64,000 bases of DNA from positions 39,891 through 103,890 of the forward strand of contig NZ_JBNHEQ010000297.1 of assembly GCF_050016015.1 (NCBI RefSeq), given 5' to 3'. The notes under the pieces are model-generated. The model worked only from the letters and a program-made list of their open reading frames with translations, searched no databases and was not told the DNA's origin. The stretch comes from Trichodesmium sp002260545 (GTDB taxonomy: Bacteria; Cyanobacteriota; Cyanobacteriia; Cyanobacteriales; Microcoleaceae). The position numbers were made by a program, and so were the translations under genes. Positions 26,680 through 34,826 of this stretch are shown in pieces (position 1 is the first letter of the stretch; each line of letters begins with the position of its first letter).

Positions 26680-27093
26680 CCCCTTGGATAGGGAAAAAAA
26701 AGCGGTCGTTTAGCGTTCCGCACAACTTCGTTAACGGCTGTCGCCGACATGTTTGCGGAGCATTCCGTCAGGAAATGCGAAGCATTCCGTAGGATGGGAT
26801 GGCGTTTGCTAACGCAAAGCTCCGAAGTGCGCGTTTGCGGAGCATGACCTAGGAAAGCGTCCCGGAGGGAAAGGTCTCCCGCTCTTGCAGAGCCGCTCCG
26901 CTTTTTCCTTCGGAATGCTAGCGCAAACATGTCGCTCCGCTTTTCATGTCGGCTCTTAGGCGAAAACGCCATATCCAATCGACCAATAGAAGAAATCATA
27001 TTTCCTGATCTTCAATTCCCGTAAGGTTTTAACCAGAGGTAATTATCAAGTATCCATTATAAATTATCAATTAATGAATCCTTCTTCCTTCCC

Positions 27094-28152
27094 TCAATTA
27101 TTTACATTCCAGACAAACCTACCAATTTTATCTATGTAACCCTTTTTGTCCTCTACCCATGCCTCTGCAATACCATTAGAAAAGGCAAAAGCATTATCAA
27201 ACTCAGGCTCAATAACCATCTCATTGGCAGCATTAATATAGCCATATTTGTCATCTATCCTGACTTCTGCTAGACCTTCGGAAAAATTGCCTGCAAAATC
27301 ATACTCCGGTTGAATAACTCTCTTGCCTGAAACATCTATATAGCCATACTTATCATCAATTTTAACTGCTGCTAAACCCTCAGAAAAATCTTGAGTAAAT
27401 TCAAACTTTGCTCTAATGACTTCTGTGCCATTTTTATCAATATACCCCCAGCGATCGCCAATTTGAATTCTCGCTAAACCATTAATAAAATCTCCAGCAA
27501 AATCATATTTGGTCTCAATGACTACTTCTCCACTCCGATCTATATATCCATATTCATAAGCAGCACCGACCCTTACAGCAGCTAACCCGTCAACAAAGAA
27601 ACCCCGCCCTGTTTGTCCTCCATATTCTGGCTTAATTACTATTTTGCCAGTTTGATCGATATAACCCCACTTACCATCAATTGTTACTCGTGCTAACCCT
27701 TCAGAAAAATAGACCGCATCTTCAAACTGTGGTTGAATTACCATTTCTCCATTCTTGTTAATATAACCCCATCTTTCTCCAAGTTTTTTGACTGGTGCTA
27801 ATCCTTGGGAAAAACGTAAAACAGAATCAAATTCTGGCTTAATAACTATTTCTCCTGTTTCATTAATATAACCCCATCTTTCTCCAATTTTTACTGCTGC
27901 TAATCCTTCTGAGAAATCTTTTACCCGATCAAATCTTGGTCGAATCAAGATTTTGCCCGTCTTATTGATATACCCATATTTTCCATTTTGCTCGATCGGA
28001 AATACTTGTCTTTGTTCTTTTTGTTTGATAGGAGATGCTGTGGATGTTGGCGATGGAGGTGGGTCAATTAATTCCTGAATTTCCTTAACAGCGTTACAGG
28101 ATGTTAAACCTAAAATAGCTAGACTTATAAATAAAAATAGAGAGCGGTTCAT
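27094..28152 (-). CDS. WG-repeat lipoprotein
   Basis: ATG 28152 (GGAGG upstream) is a better start than the one 9 codons earlier. MNRSLFLFISLAILGLTSCN has a lipobox (LTSC), so the mature protein should be lipid-anchored. After a Pro/Ser linker come about nine WG (KWG) repeats of roughly 35 residues, each with (W/Y)GYI(N/D)(K/E)xG(E/K)xVI, xFxxxxxFSEGLA and V. WG repeats form beta-rich surfaces and are common in cyanobacterial proteins of unknown function. The frame is intact. Confidence 0.9.
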   Translation of the reverse strand: MNRSLFLFISLAILGLTSCNAVKEIQELIDPPPSPTSTASPIKQKEQRQVFPIEQNGKYGYINKTGKILIRPRFDRVKDFSEGLAAVKIGERWGYINETGEIVIKPEFDSVLRFSQGLAPVKKLGERWGYINKNGEMVIQPQFEDAVYFSEGLARVTIDGKWGYIDQTGKIVIKPEYGGQTGRGFFVDGLAAVRVGAAYEYGYIDRSGEVVIETKYDFAGDFINGLARIQIGDRWGYIDKNGTEVIRAKFEFTQDFSEGLAAVKIDDKYGYIDVSGKRVIQPEYDFAGNFSEGLAEVRIDDKYGYINAANEMVIEPEFDNAFAFSNGIAEAWVEDKKGYIDKIGRFVWNVNN

Positions 28153-28198
28153 TTTGTAAAATTTTCCTCCAGTTTCCAACTAACAAATTATCTCAGGA

Positions 28199-28350
28199 CT
28201 TATACCGTTTCACGCAAGTCAAAAGTCAAAAGTCATACATCGAGTGCGTAATTCTGAGGTCCCCTACGGGGCGTATAGAGTACGGAAGTAATTCCGCACA
28301 CAGCCCCTCCAGAATATAAGACGCACTCAAGACAGTCAAAAGTAAGATTT
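28199..28350. repeat. Repeat family F copy
   Basis: TATACCGTTTCACGCAAGTC, GAGTGCGTAATTCTGAGGTC and GACAGTCAAAAGTAAGATTT recur as an inverted copy at 33620-33745 (AATCTTACTTTTGACTTTTG, CAGAATTACACACTCGC, AAACGGTATTA). The centre differs between the copies. Confidence 0.6.
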
Positions 28351-28617
28351 TATGGAATTACTGGACAATAAGCAACTCTTTCAGGAAAGTTGGACGTTAT
28401 TTGTCAAAAGTTTTGATTGTATTGTCAAATGACAAATAGCTAATCTAAGGTCTTCAACTTGATCAAAACTTCATAAATCGGCGATCGCTGGCAATTTGTT
28501 GTAAATCTTAGTCTCAAACTTGCTCCAAGTATTTGCAACTGTATAAATATAATTGTAAATTATTAAGATTTTATAAAATTTACTTAAATCTACGGTTGTG
28601 TAAATTTATAACTGAAG

Positions 28618-28790
28618 ATTACTTGATAGCAACTCTTAAATACAAGACTAATACTCTCATGAAAACTTTTGTCTTCTGAAGAGTTTGGATTTTCTCCTAA
28701 GCTAAATAAAAATTGATATTAGTGATATAGATCACATCAATTTTGTCTTTAATAATGTAAAAATAAATTAACAATTTAAAATTACTTGAT
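28618..28790 (+). pseudogene. Degenerate upstream copy of the 28822 gene
   Basis: The leader TACTTGATAGCAACTCTTAA..ATGAAAACTTTT closely matches the leader of the next gene (ACTTGATACCAACTCTTAGA..GTGAAAACTTTT). After ATG 28659 the copy jumps to GTTTGGATTTTCTCCTAAGC and CATCAATTTTGTCTTTAATA, i.e. an internal deletion of the signal-peptide region, with stops in all frames. It is a remnant of a tandem duplication. Confidence 0.6.
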
Positions 28791-28821
28791 ACCAACTCTT
28801 AGATAAAAGGCTAATACCCCC

Positions 28822-29235
28822 GTGAAAACTTTTAATAAATTACTTTTAACTACTGTTGGAACTGCTCTTGTTACCTTATCCGTAGGAACAGCAGAAGTAG
28901 CTCAAGCCAAATTTAAGTCTATTGAAGCTAATTCAGAAGCTCATACTTTCTCTGAATTTAATAATAGAATGTCTGAAGGGTTAGGATTTTCTCCTAAGCA
29001 AAGTAAAACTTATCATATTAGTGCTGCCGATCGCAGCAATTTTGTCTTTAACAATAATATAAGTACATCAACTATTACTTTAGCCTCGGAACCATCAAGT
29101 ATCAATAACAGATTGAATTTTAGAATTGATACAAACACAATTGTTAATGGCTTTTTGATATTTAATTGTTTGATATTAATGGCACTTTGTGTGTTGGAGG
29201 TATTGTTCATTGTTGATGAAGACTTTTCAAATTGA
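28822..29235 (+). CDS. Secreted hypothetical protein, GTG start
   Basis: 137 residues starting at GTG 28822; the degenerate upstream copy has ATG at the same position, supporting this start. The N-terminus (MKTFNKLLLTTVGTALVTLS, then VGTAEVAQA) is a signal peptide with an AxA cleavage site. The middle is Ser/Asn-rich (FNNNISTSTITLASEPSSIN) and the end is hydrophobic (FLIFNCLILMALCVLEVLFI), either a membrane anchor or the wreck of a sorting domain. I do not recognise a family. Confidence 0.55.
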   Translation: MKTFNKLLLTTVGTALVTLSVGTAEVAQAKFKSIEANSEAHTFSEFNNRMSEGLGFSPKQSKTYHISAADRSNFVFNNNISTSTITLASEPSSINNRLNFRIDTNTIVNGFLIFNCLILMALCVLEVLFIVDEDFSN

Positions 29236-29342
29236 TGCAAATAAATGGATGGGTTTTGAAGTCTCATGTTTAAGCTAATTTATAACAAGTAGTTTCAATA
29301 CTTTTTTCTCGTAACATAGGTTTGATGGTTAACATTTATCTG

Positions 29343-29376
29343 AAAGAAAAGGAAAGCGATCGCTTTCCTTTTCTTT
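29343..29376. terminator. Perfect 34-bp palindrome centred on HIP1
   Basis: AAAGAAAAGGAAAGCGA is followed directly by its exact reverse complement, with GCGATCGC at the centre. It lies between the 3' ends of the convergent genes at 28822 (+) and 29498 (-), and each arm supplies a T-rich tail for one direction, as expected for a bidirectional terminator. Confidence 0.7.
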
Positions 29377-29497
29377 ATACTTAGGTAGCATTTACTATTT
29401 TCGGTAGTCCTGCATAGTAATGGTGAAAATATACATTTTTTTTCCCACACTCCTCACACTTCCTACACTCCCTATACCATTACTATGCACCAGCATC

Positions 29498-30910
29498 CTA
29501 TTTTCTTTGTAACTTCACTCCCCGAATGGAATAATCTAATAATTCCATTGGGTGCATTAAAGTCATTTTCTTGCCTTGTAATTCTAAATGCTTTTTAATT
29601 TGCAAAGAACATCCAGGATTAGGAGAAGCAATTAATTCGGCACCAGTATTTAATAAATTTTCAGCTTTTTGTTGCCCTAACTCATCAGCTATTTCAGGTT
29701 GCAACATATTATAAATTCCGGCACTTCCACAACACAAAGCTGCATCTATGGGTTCGCGCAACTTCACTCCAGGAATTTGTTGTAATAATTTTCTGGGTTC
29801 TAAACTAATTTTTTGACCGTGCAATAAATGACAAGCATCTTGATAAACTATATTCAATTCTTCATCCTCAGTTAAAGAAGAAAGTTTAGATGTTAATCCT
29901 ACATTTGCTAAAAATTCTTGCACATCTTTAACTTGATTAGAAAATTCTTTTGCCTTCTCACAATATTCAGAATCATCTTGCAAAATATGACCGTATTCTT
30001 TTAGAGTATGACCACAACCAGCAGCATTAATAATAACTGCATCAACTCCAGTATTAGCAAAACTATCTATCATTTGTTTTGCCATAGTATGAGCTTGTTC
30101 TGTTTGTCCTTGATGTTCTGGCAATGCAGCACAACAACCTTGACTTTTAGGAATAACAACTTCACAACCATTGGCAGTTAAAACTCGAATTGTTGCCATA
30201 TTAACGGGGGAGAAAAATATTCTTTGAACACAACCTAAAATTAAACCAACTCGATAACGTTTTTCTCCCTGAGCAGGAACAATAGTAGGATAATTATTAT
30301 CGAAAGAATCAACAGTAATTTCTGGAAGAATAGATTCCATTGCTGCTAATCTAGGAGAGATTTTTTCCAGCAATTTACTACCACGAATAAGTTTGCTAAT
30401 TCCTAATTTTTGATAAACGAAGAGAGGGATAAGTAAAGGTCGTAATCTATTGGGATAAGGAAACAAATTAAAGATGAGATTACGAATTAATTTGTCAGGT
30501 AATGAACGGGGGATATTTCGTTCTACTTGTGGACGAGTTGCAGCGATTAATTTGTCATATTGAACTCCAGATGGGCAAGTAGTTACACAAGCAAGACAAC
30601 CTAAACAAGTATCAAAATGTTGAGAAGTTGTTTGATTGAAAGATGCTTCTCCTTTGTTAATAGCATCCATAGCATAAATTCGGCCTCTAGGAGAATCCAT
30701 TTCTTTACCTATTACTCGATAACTAGGACAAGTTGATAAACAAAATCCACAGTGAACGCAGGTATCAATTAATTCTTGATCGGGAGGATTTTGAGAGTCA
30801 AAACTAGGGTTATCTGCTAAGGAGTTTAAATGTGGATTTTGTTGTAAAAAGTTGCTATCTTTAGCTAGAATTTTGGGATTATTTTGGGTGTTTATGTCTT
30901 GTATTTGCAT
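29498..30910 (-). CDS. glcF: Glycolate oxidase iron-sulfur subunit GlcF
   Basis: 470 residues. Two ferredoxin-type clusters near the start, CVHCGFCLSTCPSY and CLGCLACVTTCPSG, bind 4Fe-4S. Two CCG-type motifs follow (LGCVQRIFFSPVN..GCCAALPEHQG and CCGSAGIYNMLQPEIADELG). This is the GlcF subunit of glycolate dehydrogenase, which oxidises photorespiratory glycolate to glyoxylate with GlcE and GlcD. GlcE lies upstream on the same strand but is separated by about 930 bp holding a dead kinase gene and repeats. The 30955-31070 segment contains the mobile-looking GGGGGTTAGGGGGGATT repeat. Confidence 0.93.
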   Translation of the reverse strand: MQIQDINTQNNPKILAKDSNFLQQNPHLNSLADNPSFDSQNPPDQELIDTCVHCGFCLSTCPSYRVIGKEMDSPRGRIYAMDAINKGEASFNQTTSQHFDTCLGCLACVTTCPSGVQYDKLIAATRPQVERNIPRSLPDKLIRNLIFNLFPYPNRLRPLLIPLFVYQKLGISKLIRGSKLLEKISPRLAAMESILPEITVDSFDNNYPTIVPAQGEKRYRVGLILGCVQRIFFSPVNMATIRVLTANGCEVVIPKSQGCCAALPEHQGQTEQAHTMAKQMIDSFANTGVDAVIINAAGCGHTLKEYGHILQDDSEYCEKAKEFSNQVKDVQEFLANVGLTSKLSSLTEDEELNIVYQDACHLLHGQKISLEPRKLLQQIPGVKLREPIDAALCCGSAGIYNMLQPEIADELGQQKAENLLNTGAELIASPNPGCSLQIKKHLELQGKKMTLMHPMELLDYSIRGVKLQRK

Positions 30911-31056
30911 CTTTTATGTTAAAAGTTTTTCAAGCCTAAATTTAATATTATAGCAATCCTTTAATCTTTAGGGTAGAGATATTTAATCCCCCCTAACCCC
31001 CCTTGGAAAGGGGGGAACTTCAAAGTCCCGCTGTTAAAGGGGGATTTAGAGAGATT

Positions 31057-31488
31057 TAAAACTGTAATTTGACTTTCATTAAAAGCTCCCGACTCTTGTA
31101 ACTCCTATTGTAAATTTTGCCCTTCGATAAATTATTGTACTAAATACTGTCGATTATTCTGGGTAAAATATGCCAAAAGTTCGGGGATTTGTGGATGTTT
31201 ACCTAAACCATCTAAACGTTCAGCTTCTTGAGCAAATAATTCCGCAGCTTTTGATAAAGTTTTAGTTCCTTGTGCTTGAGGAAAAAATTGTTTAATGACG
31301 CAAAAAGGCTTGGAAGGTTTGTATTTATCGACTGCTTGAAAAGTTCTGCCGAAACCTCCTTGCCCGATAATTTTTATAGGCCAATAACGTTCGGCTAAAA
31401 CTAATTTTTCACCACAGTATTGACAGAATATTGTGTCTGGTGGATTAAGTTTTAAACAGTCAGGATTTAAACATTGAGTCATTTTCAA
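31057..31488 (-). pseudogene. Truncated Ser/Thr protein kinase with two in-frame stops
   Basis: The N-terminus MTQCLNPDCLKLNPPDTIFC and QYCGEKL is the zinc-ribbon found at the start of cyanobacterial Pkn kinases, followed by the kinase Gly-loop IGQGGFGRTFQAVD and the catalytic Lys in CVIKQFF. After NNRQYLVQ comes TAA (31132-31134), then FIEGQNLQ, TAG (31105-31107), then ELQESGAFNESQI in the same frame, exactly the kinase N-lobe continuation. Near 31060 the kinase similarity stops at a C/G-rich intergenic repeat, so the catalytic loop is lost. The gene is dead. Confidence 0.8.
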
Positions 31489-31836
31489 TTATCAGAGGGT
31501 AGGTTGGGTTGAGGGACGTTTGCGCAGCATTTCCAACGGAAAAACCAAACAATAATTTTAACATAATTTTGTTTCTGCTGGATTAGATTTTAAACAGTTA
31601 TCAGAGTGTAGGTTGGGTTCAGGAACGTAGCTTGCTTCTCCGCAGGAGTAACCAAACAAAAATAATGCTTTCCAAGCTACATTTTTCGGTGTCTCACTTT
31701 TAACTTTTGACTTTTGAATTTTGACTTGAAAAGCTTTGTTGGGTTTCACTTCGTTCTACCCAACCTACTTTATTATTTCTCCCTACTCCCCTGCTCCTTT
31801 CTCCCCTGCTCCCTACTCCCCTACTCCCCTACTCCC
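31489..31836. other. Intergenic with duplicated kinase 5' fragment
   Basis: CTGGATTAGATTTTAAACAG (31578-31597) and TTATCAGAGTGTAGGTTGGG resemble the start region of the dead kinase (31440-31510), so a short duplicate lies here. ACTCCCCTGCTCC-type repeats fill 31780-31838. No functional gene. Confidence 0.45.
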
Positions 31837-33171
31837 CTAAATTCCACCCACAAAAGAATGTGGCTTAAGAATATTTTTAGGGTCAAATTTTTGTTTAATT
31901 CCACGCATTAAATCAAGACCGTTTTGATTATAACCCCAAACATCAAGTTTTTCTTTCATCTCTAATGGTGCCGCTAAAACTGTCAGAAACCCACCAACAG
32001 ATTCACACCATCGCCGTAATTCTAAAATAGTTTCAGGACTAACTGAATTAAAGTGTAATTCTCCTAAACCAACACCTGCATGAATTAATCCTAAACCATT
32101 TTCTAGACCTGGTTGATTTAAAGTTTCTACAGCTTTATTAGGCATTAATCCTATCTTACAAATTACTTCTGTATTTTCCTGATAATGCCAAATTTTCTGT
32201 TTTAATTTATCCCATAATTCTGCTTCATAATCCTGGTATCTAGTTGAATTTAAACCTAATTTATCTCCTACTTCTAATACTCGATTAGATTGTTCTTCAA
32301 CACTGTCTATTATGGTTTGAAATCTTACTATTAATCCTACACCTTTTCCTAAGTCTAATTGTTCAACTAAATTGCTGGAAAGTAAATCAACGGCAACAGG
32401 TGTTAATGCAGAAGATAATAAAGTTTGAGCTGCTTGAGCAATATTATTTTTTTCTCCTACTAAAACAACAGTTCCCGATGCTTCTTGTATAGGATAAACC
32501 CTAAAAGTAACTTGACTAATAATACCTAATGTGCCATAAGCACCTGTAAATAATTTCATTAAGTCATAACCTGCAACATTTTTAACTACTCGTCCTCCTG
32601 CTTTAGCAATTTTTCCATCCGAACGTACGAAACTAATACCCAGTAACATATCTCGCACACCCCTGTAGCGCTGACGTAGGGAACCAGTATCAGCAGTAGC
32701 AATAATACCGCCAATAGTTGCCGTTTCTGGATCAGCAGGATCGATGGCAAGAAATTGACCTGCCTTTGCCAGAGTTGCTTGTAATTCTGCATATTTCATC
32801 CCGGCTTCCACGGTAACAGTTAAGTCACCAACAGCGTGTTCGATGAGACGGTTGAGGCGATCGCTACTGACAACTATTATTCCCTGGTGGTGAGTAGTTG
32901 GATCTACTTTGACTAACCCTCCCCAATGGAGTTTACTACCACTACCACAAGGTAATATCGCCCAATTATTTTTAGCGCAGCAAGCAACAACATCAGATAA
33001 TTGTGCTTGAGTTTCTGGATAAATGATGCAGTTAATAGTGTTGTTGGGAGCGATAGCCTGTGATATTTGTTGTTGTTTTGTTGGGTCGATATTTTCCCAT
33101 AAACTGATATTGTCTTTGCCAACAATAGTTTCTAATTCTTGTATGTTAAATGTATTTTCTTGTGAAATCAC
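31837..33171 (-). CDS. glcE: Glycolate oxidase FAD-binding subunit GlcE
   Basis: 444 residues. The N-terminal FAD-binding PCMH domain is recognised by WAILPCGSGSKLHWGG, the conserved IDPADPETATIGGIIATADT, GSLRQRYRGVRDMLLGISFV and GRVVKNVAGYDLMKLFTGAY. GlcE pairs with GlcD and GlcF in glycolate dehydrogenase. The C-terminal domain ends MRGIKQKFDPKNILKPHSFV, typical of the family. Its stop lies in ACTCCCCT heptamer repeats. Confidence 0.92.
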   Translation of the reverse strand: MISQENTFNIQELETIVGKDNISLWENIDPTKQQQISQAIAPNNTINCIIYPETQAQLSDVVACCAKNNWAILPCGSGSKLHWGGLVKVDPTTHHQGIIVVSSDRLNRLIEHAVGDLTVTVEAGMKYAELQATLAKAGQFLAIDPADPETATIGGIIATADTGSLRQRYRGVRDMLLGISFVRSDGKIAKAGGRVVKNVAGYDLMKLFTGAYGTLGIISQVTFRVYPIQEASGTVVLVGEKNNIAQAAQTLLSSALTPVAVDLLSSNLVEQLDLGKGVGLIVRFQTIIDSVEEQSNRVLEVGDKLGLNSTRYQDYEAELWDKLKQKIWHYQENTEVICKIGLMPNKAVETLNQPGLENGLGLIHAGVGLGELHFNSVSPETILELRRWCESVGGFLTVLAAPLEMKEKLDVWGYNQNGLDLMRGIKQKFDPKNILKPHSFVGGI

Positions 33172-33747
33172 TGTGATTAAATTAATTATCTAAGTAAAAT
33201 TGTTTTTTTGACAGTTAGGGATTTAAAATAATTCCCATTTCTTTTTATAGCACATTTGTTGACTTTATTTGAATAAAAATTACCAAGTTAATCAGAGTTT
33301 GAAAATTATACTACTAAATTTATTCATAACATTCTTTTTTTTTGAATTGTATTAATAGTTAAGATAGCCCTTATTTAATATTAACTCCATAAAATATTGC
33401 TACAGTCATAACATAGGTAACAGTTAATCAGGACTTACGCAAACCAACTAATAAACCGCGTTTATTGCCATGATTATTGTTTTTCAAATTATAATCTGGT
33501 TTCTGCCTAAGTCCTGTTAACGTTATACCAATTCACTTTAAAGATGTCACAAATAGTTTCCAACTTTAAATGTGAAATAATTTCCTAAAATTACTGTATA
33601 GTCAAAGTTTTGAGCTGATAAAATCTTACTTTTGACTTTTGACTGTCTTGAGTGTGTCTTACATTCTGTTCGCGAAGCGTTTCCGCAGGAAACGGAGACC
33701 TCAGAATTACACACTCGCTTTTGACTTTTGAATTCAGTTAAACGGTA
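33172..33747. other. Gene-free region with two repeat elements
   Basis: AT-rich upstream region of glcE. It contains the family B MITE 33429-33516 and family F repeat 33620-33745. I see no gene. Confidence 0.5.
33429..33516. mobile_element. MITE family B copy
   Basis: Ends CAGGACTTACGC and GCCTAAGTCCTG; flanks TTAAT (33424-33428) and TTAAC (33517-33521), a target duplication with one change. The interior differs from the other copies, so the ends move or are conserved independently of the core. Confidence 0.7.
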
Positions 33748-34413
33748 TTAAATCTGACGATGAGCAATTACAACATAAAAAGGATCGCCTCCTCCTAAAC
33801 CTAACATCTGTAAAAAACTAGGTGCATTTGACTTTTGAGAAATTACCTCTACTTGACTAAATCCTGGAACACCATTAGCATTTTTTACAGACTCAAAATA
33901 ACTCTTTACTAACTTTACTCTTCCCTCTTCCGAATTATCTCGCCAAGCACTAATTGCCTTCTCATAAAACATCCGATTAGAAAAGCTAATAATTGCTATC
34001 CCACCAGGTTTAAGAATACGATGAATTTCATAAAATATAGCATCAGGATATTGCAAATATTGAATCGAAACACAGTTGAGTACAGCATCAAAATCTTTGT
34101 CCGGGAAAGGTATTTTTAAATCCTGATTCAAATTTTGAACAAAGTAATGATTTAATTGACGATTTTTTGCCAACTCCTCCTCATTCATACCATGTCCTTC
34201 AACATGGGTAAATTCTATTTCCTGTGGTAAATGAGAAACCCAACTACTCATCATATCCAAAATTCGAGTATTGGGTTTGAGGCGATCGCGATATAAATTG
34301 GTCAACTGATCAATAAACCCTTCATCCACATGAGTGACAAATCTGGGAAAAGAATAAAATAAGCGATCGTCAGAATCATCTAACTTTGTCCGTTGATTAG
34401 CTTGTAGTAACAT
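33748..34413 (-). CDS. Class I SAM-dependent methyltransferase
   Basis: 221 residues. Motif I is ILDMMSSWVSHLP, an unusual Gly-poor version of the SAM loop. Then DKDFDAVLNCVSIQYLQYPD (motif II region) and ILKPGGIAIISFSNRMFYEK (post-II) are standard for Methyltransf_11-type folds. The substrate is unknown. It is divergent from the S9 peptidase 413 bp away. Confidence 0.8.
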   Translation of the reverse strand: MLLQANQRTKLDDSDDRLFYSFPRFVTHVDEGFIDQLTNLYRDRLKPNTRILDMMSSWVSHLPQEIEFTHVEGHGMNEEELAKNRQLNHYFVQNLNQDLKIPFPDKDFDAVLNCVSIQYLQYPDAIFYEIHRILKPGGIAIISFSNRMFYEKAISAWRDNSEEGRVKLVKSYFESVKNANGVPGFSQVEVISQKSNAPSFLQMLGLGGGDPFYVVIAHRQI

Positions 34414-34826
34414 AAAAAGTCAAGGTAGGTTTACACTACATATATTGTAGGTAAATATTACAAAATGTAAAGTAAGGTCTAAAGGTAAAATATATTTAAT
34501 ACCACTTATGAAAAAGGATGCGTAAGAGCATACGGCCGTTTTTGCTCTTACAATTGGTTTATACAGAAATAAACTTAATATATAGCATTACTTTTGAGAA
34601 AGGGTATCATTATGATGTCCGGATAATAAGTTTTTGTTTGTAGTAGGGCTTGAGCAATTTCTGTCTTACGGCTTTAGCCCTACTACGAGCTTTCGGACAT
34701 GATATACAAAAAAAATCAAACAGCAAACCGAAAAATGACCAAAAAATAAGGTCTCTTCCTCCTTTTAATGGGAGCAAAAAAATCAGTTTGCTGCTGATAA
34801 CTGTTAACTTATAACTAATAACTGAA
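34414..34826. other. Gene-free gap with a TATCATGTCCG element
   Basis: A short element at 34612-34707 starts TATGATGTCCGGATAATAAG and ends CTTTCGGACATGATATA, with an inner hairpin GTAGTAGGGCT / AGCCCTACTAC. The rest is AT-rich; no gene is seen. Confidence 0.55.

Larger units (their letters stand above)
26011..27093. other. Kilobase of repeats between divergent genes, no gene
   Basis: It holds AATTATTAAT repeats (26125-26155), a mobile element 26158-26377 containing ACTCCCCT repeats, a second element 26407-26679 with 12-bp flanking repeats, and from 26695 to 26960 a GC-richer palindromic sequence family (GCGGAGCATTCCG, CCGACATG, AAGCGGAGCGACATG). A 126-codon frame at 26619-26999 (minus) is a chance reading of this repeat. 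Confidence 0.65.

Noticed and set aside
26619..26999. 126-codon frame on the minus strand
   Set aside because: Falls on palindromic GCGGAGCATTCC-type repeats and a mobile element end; no family resemblance.
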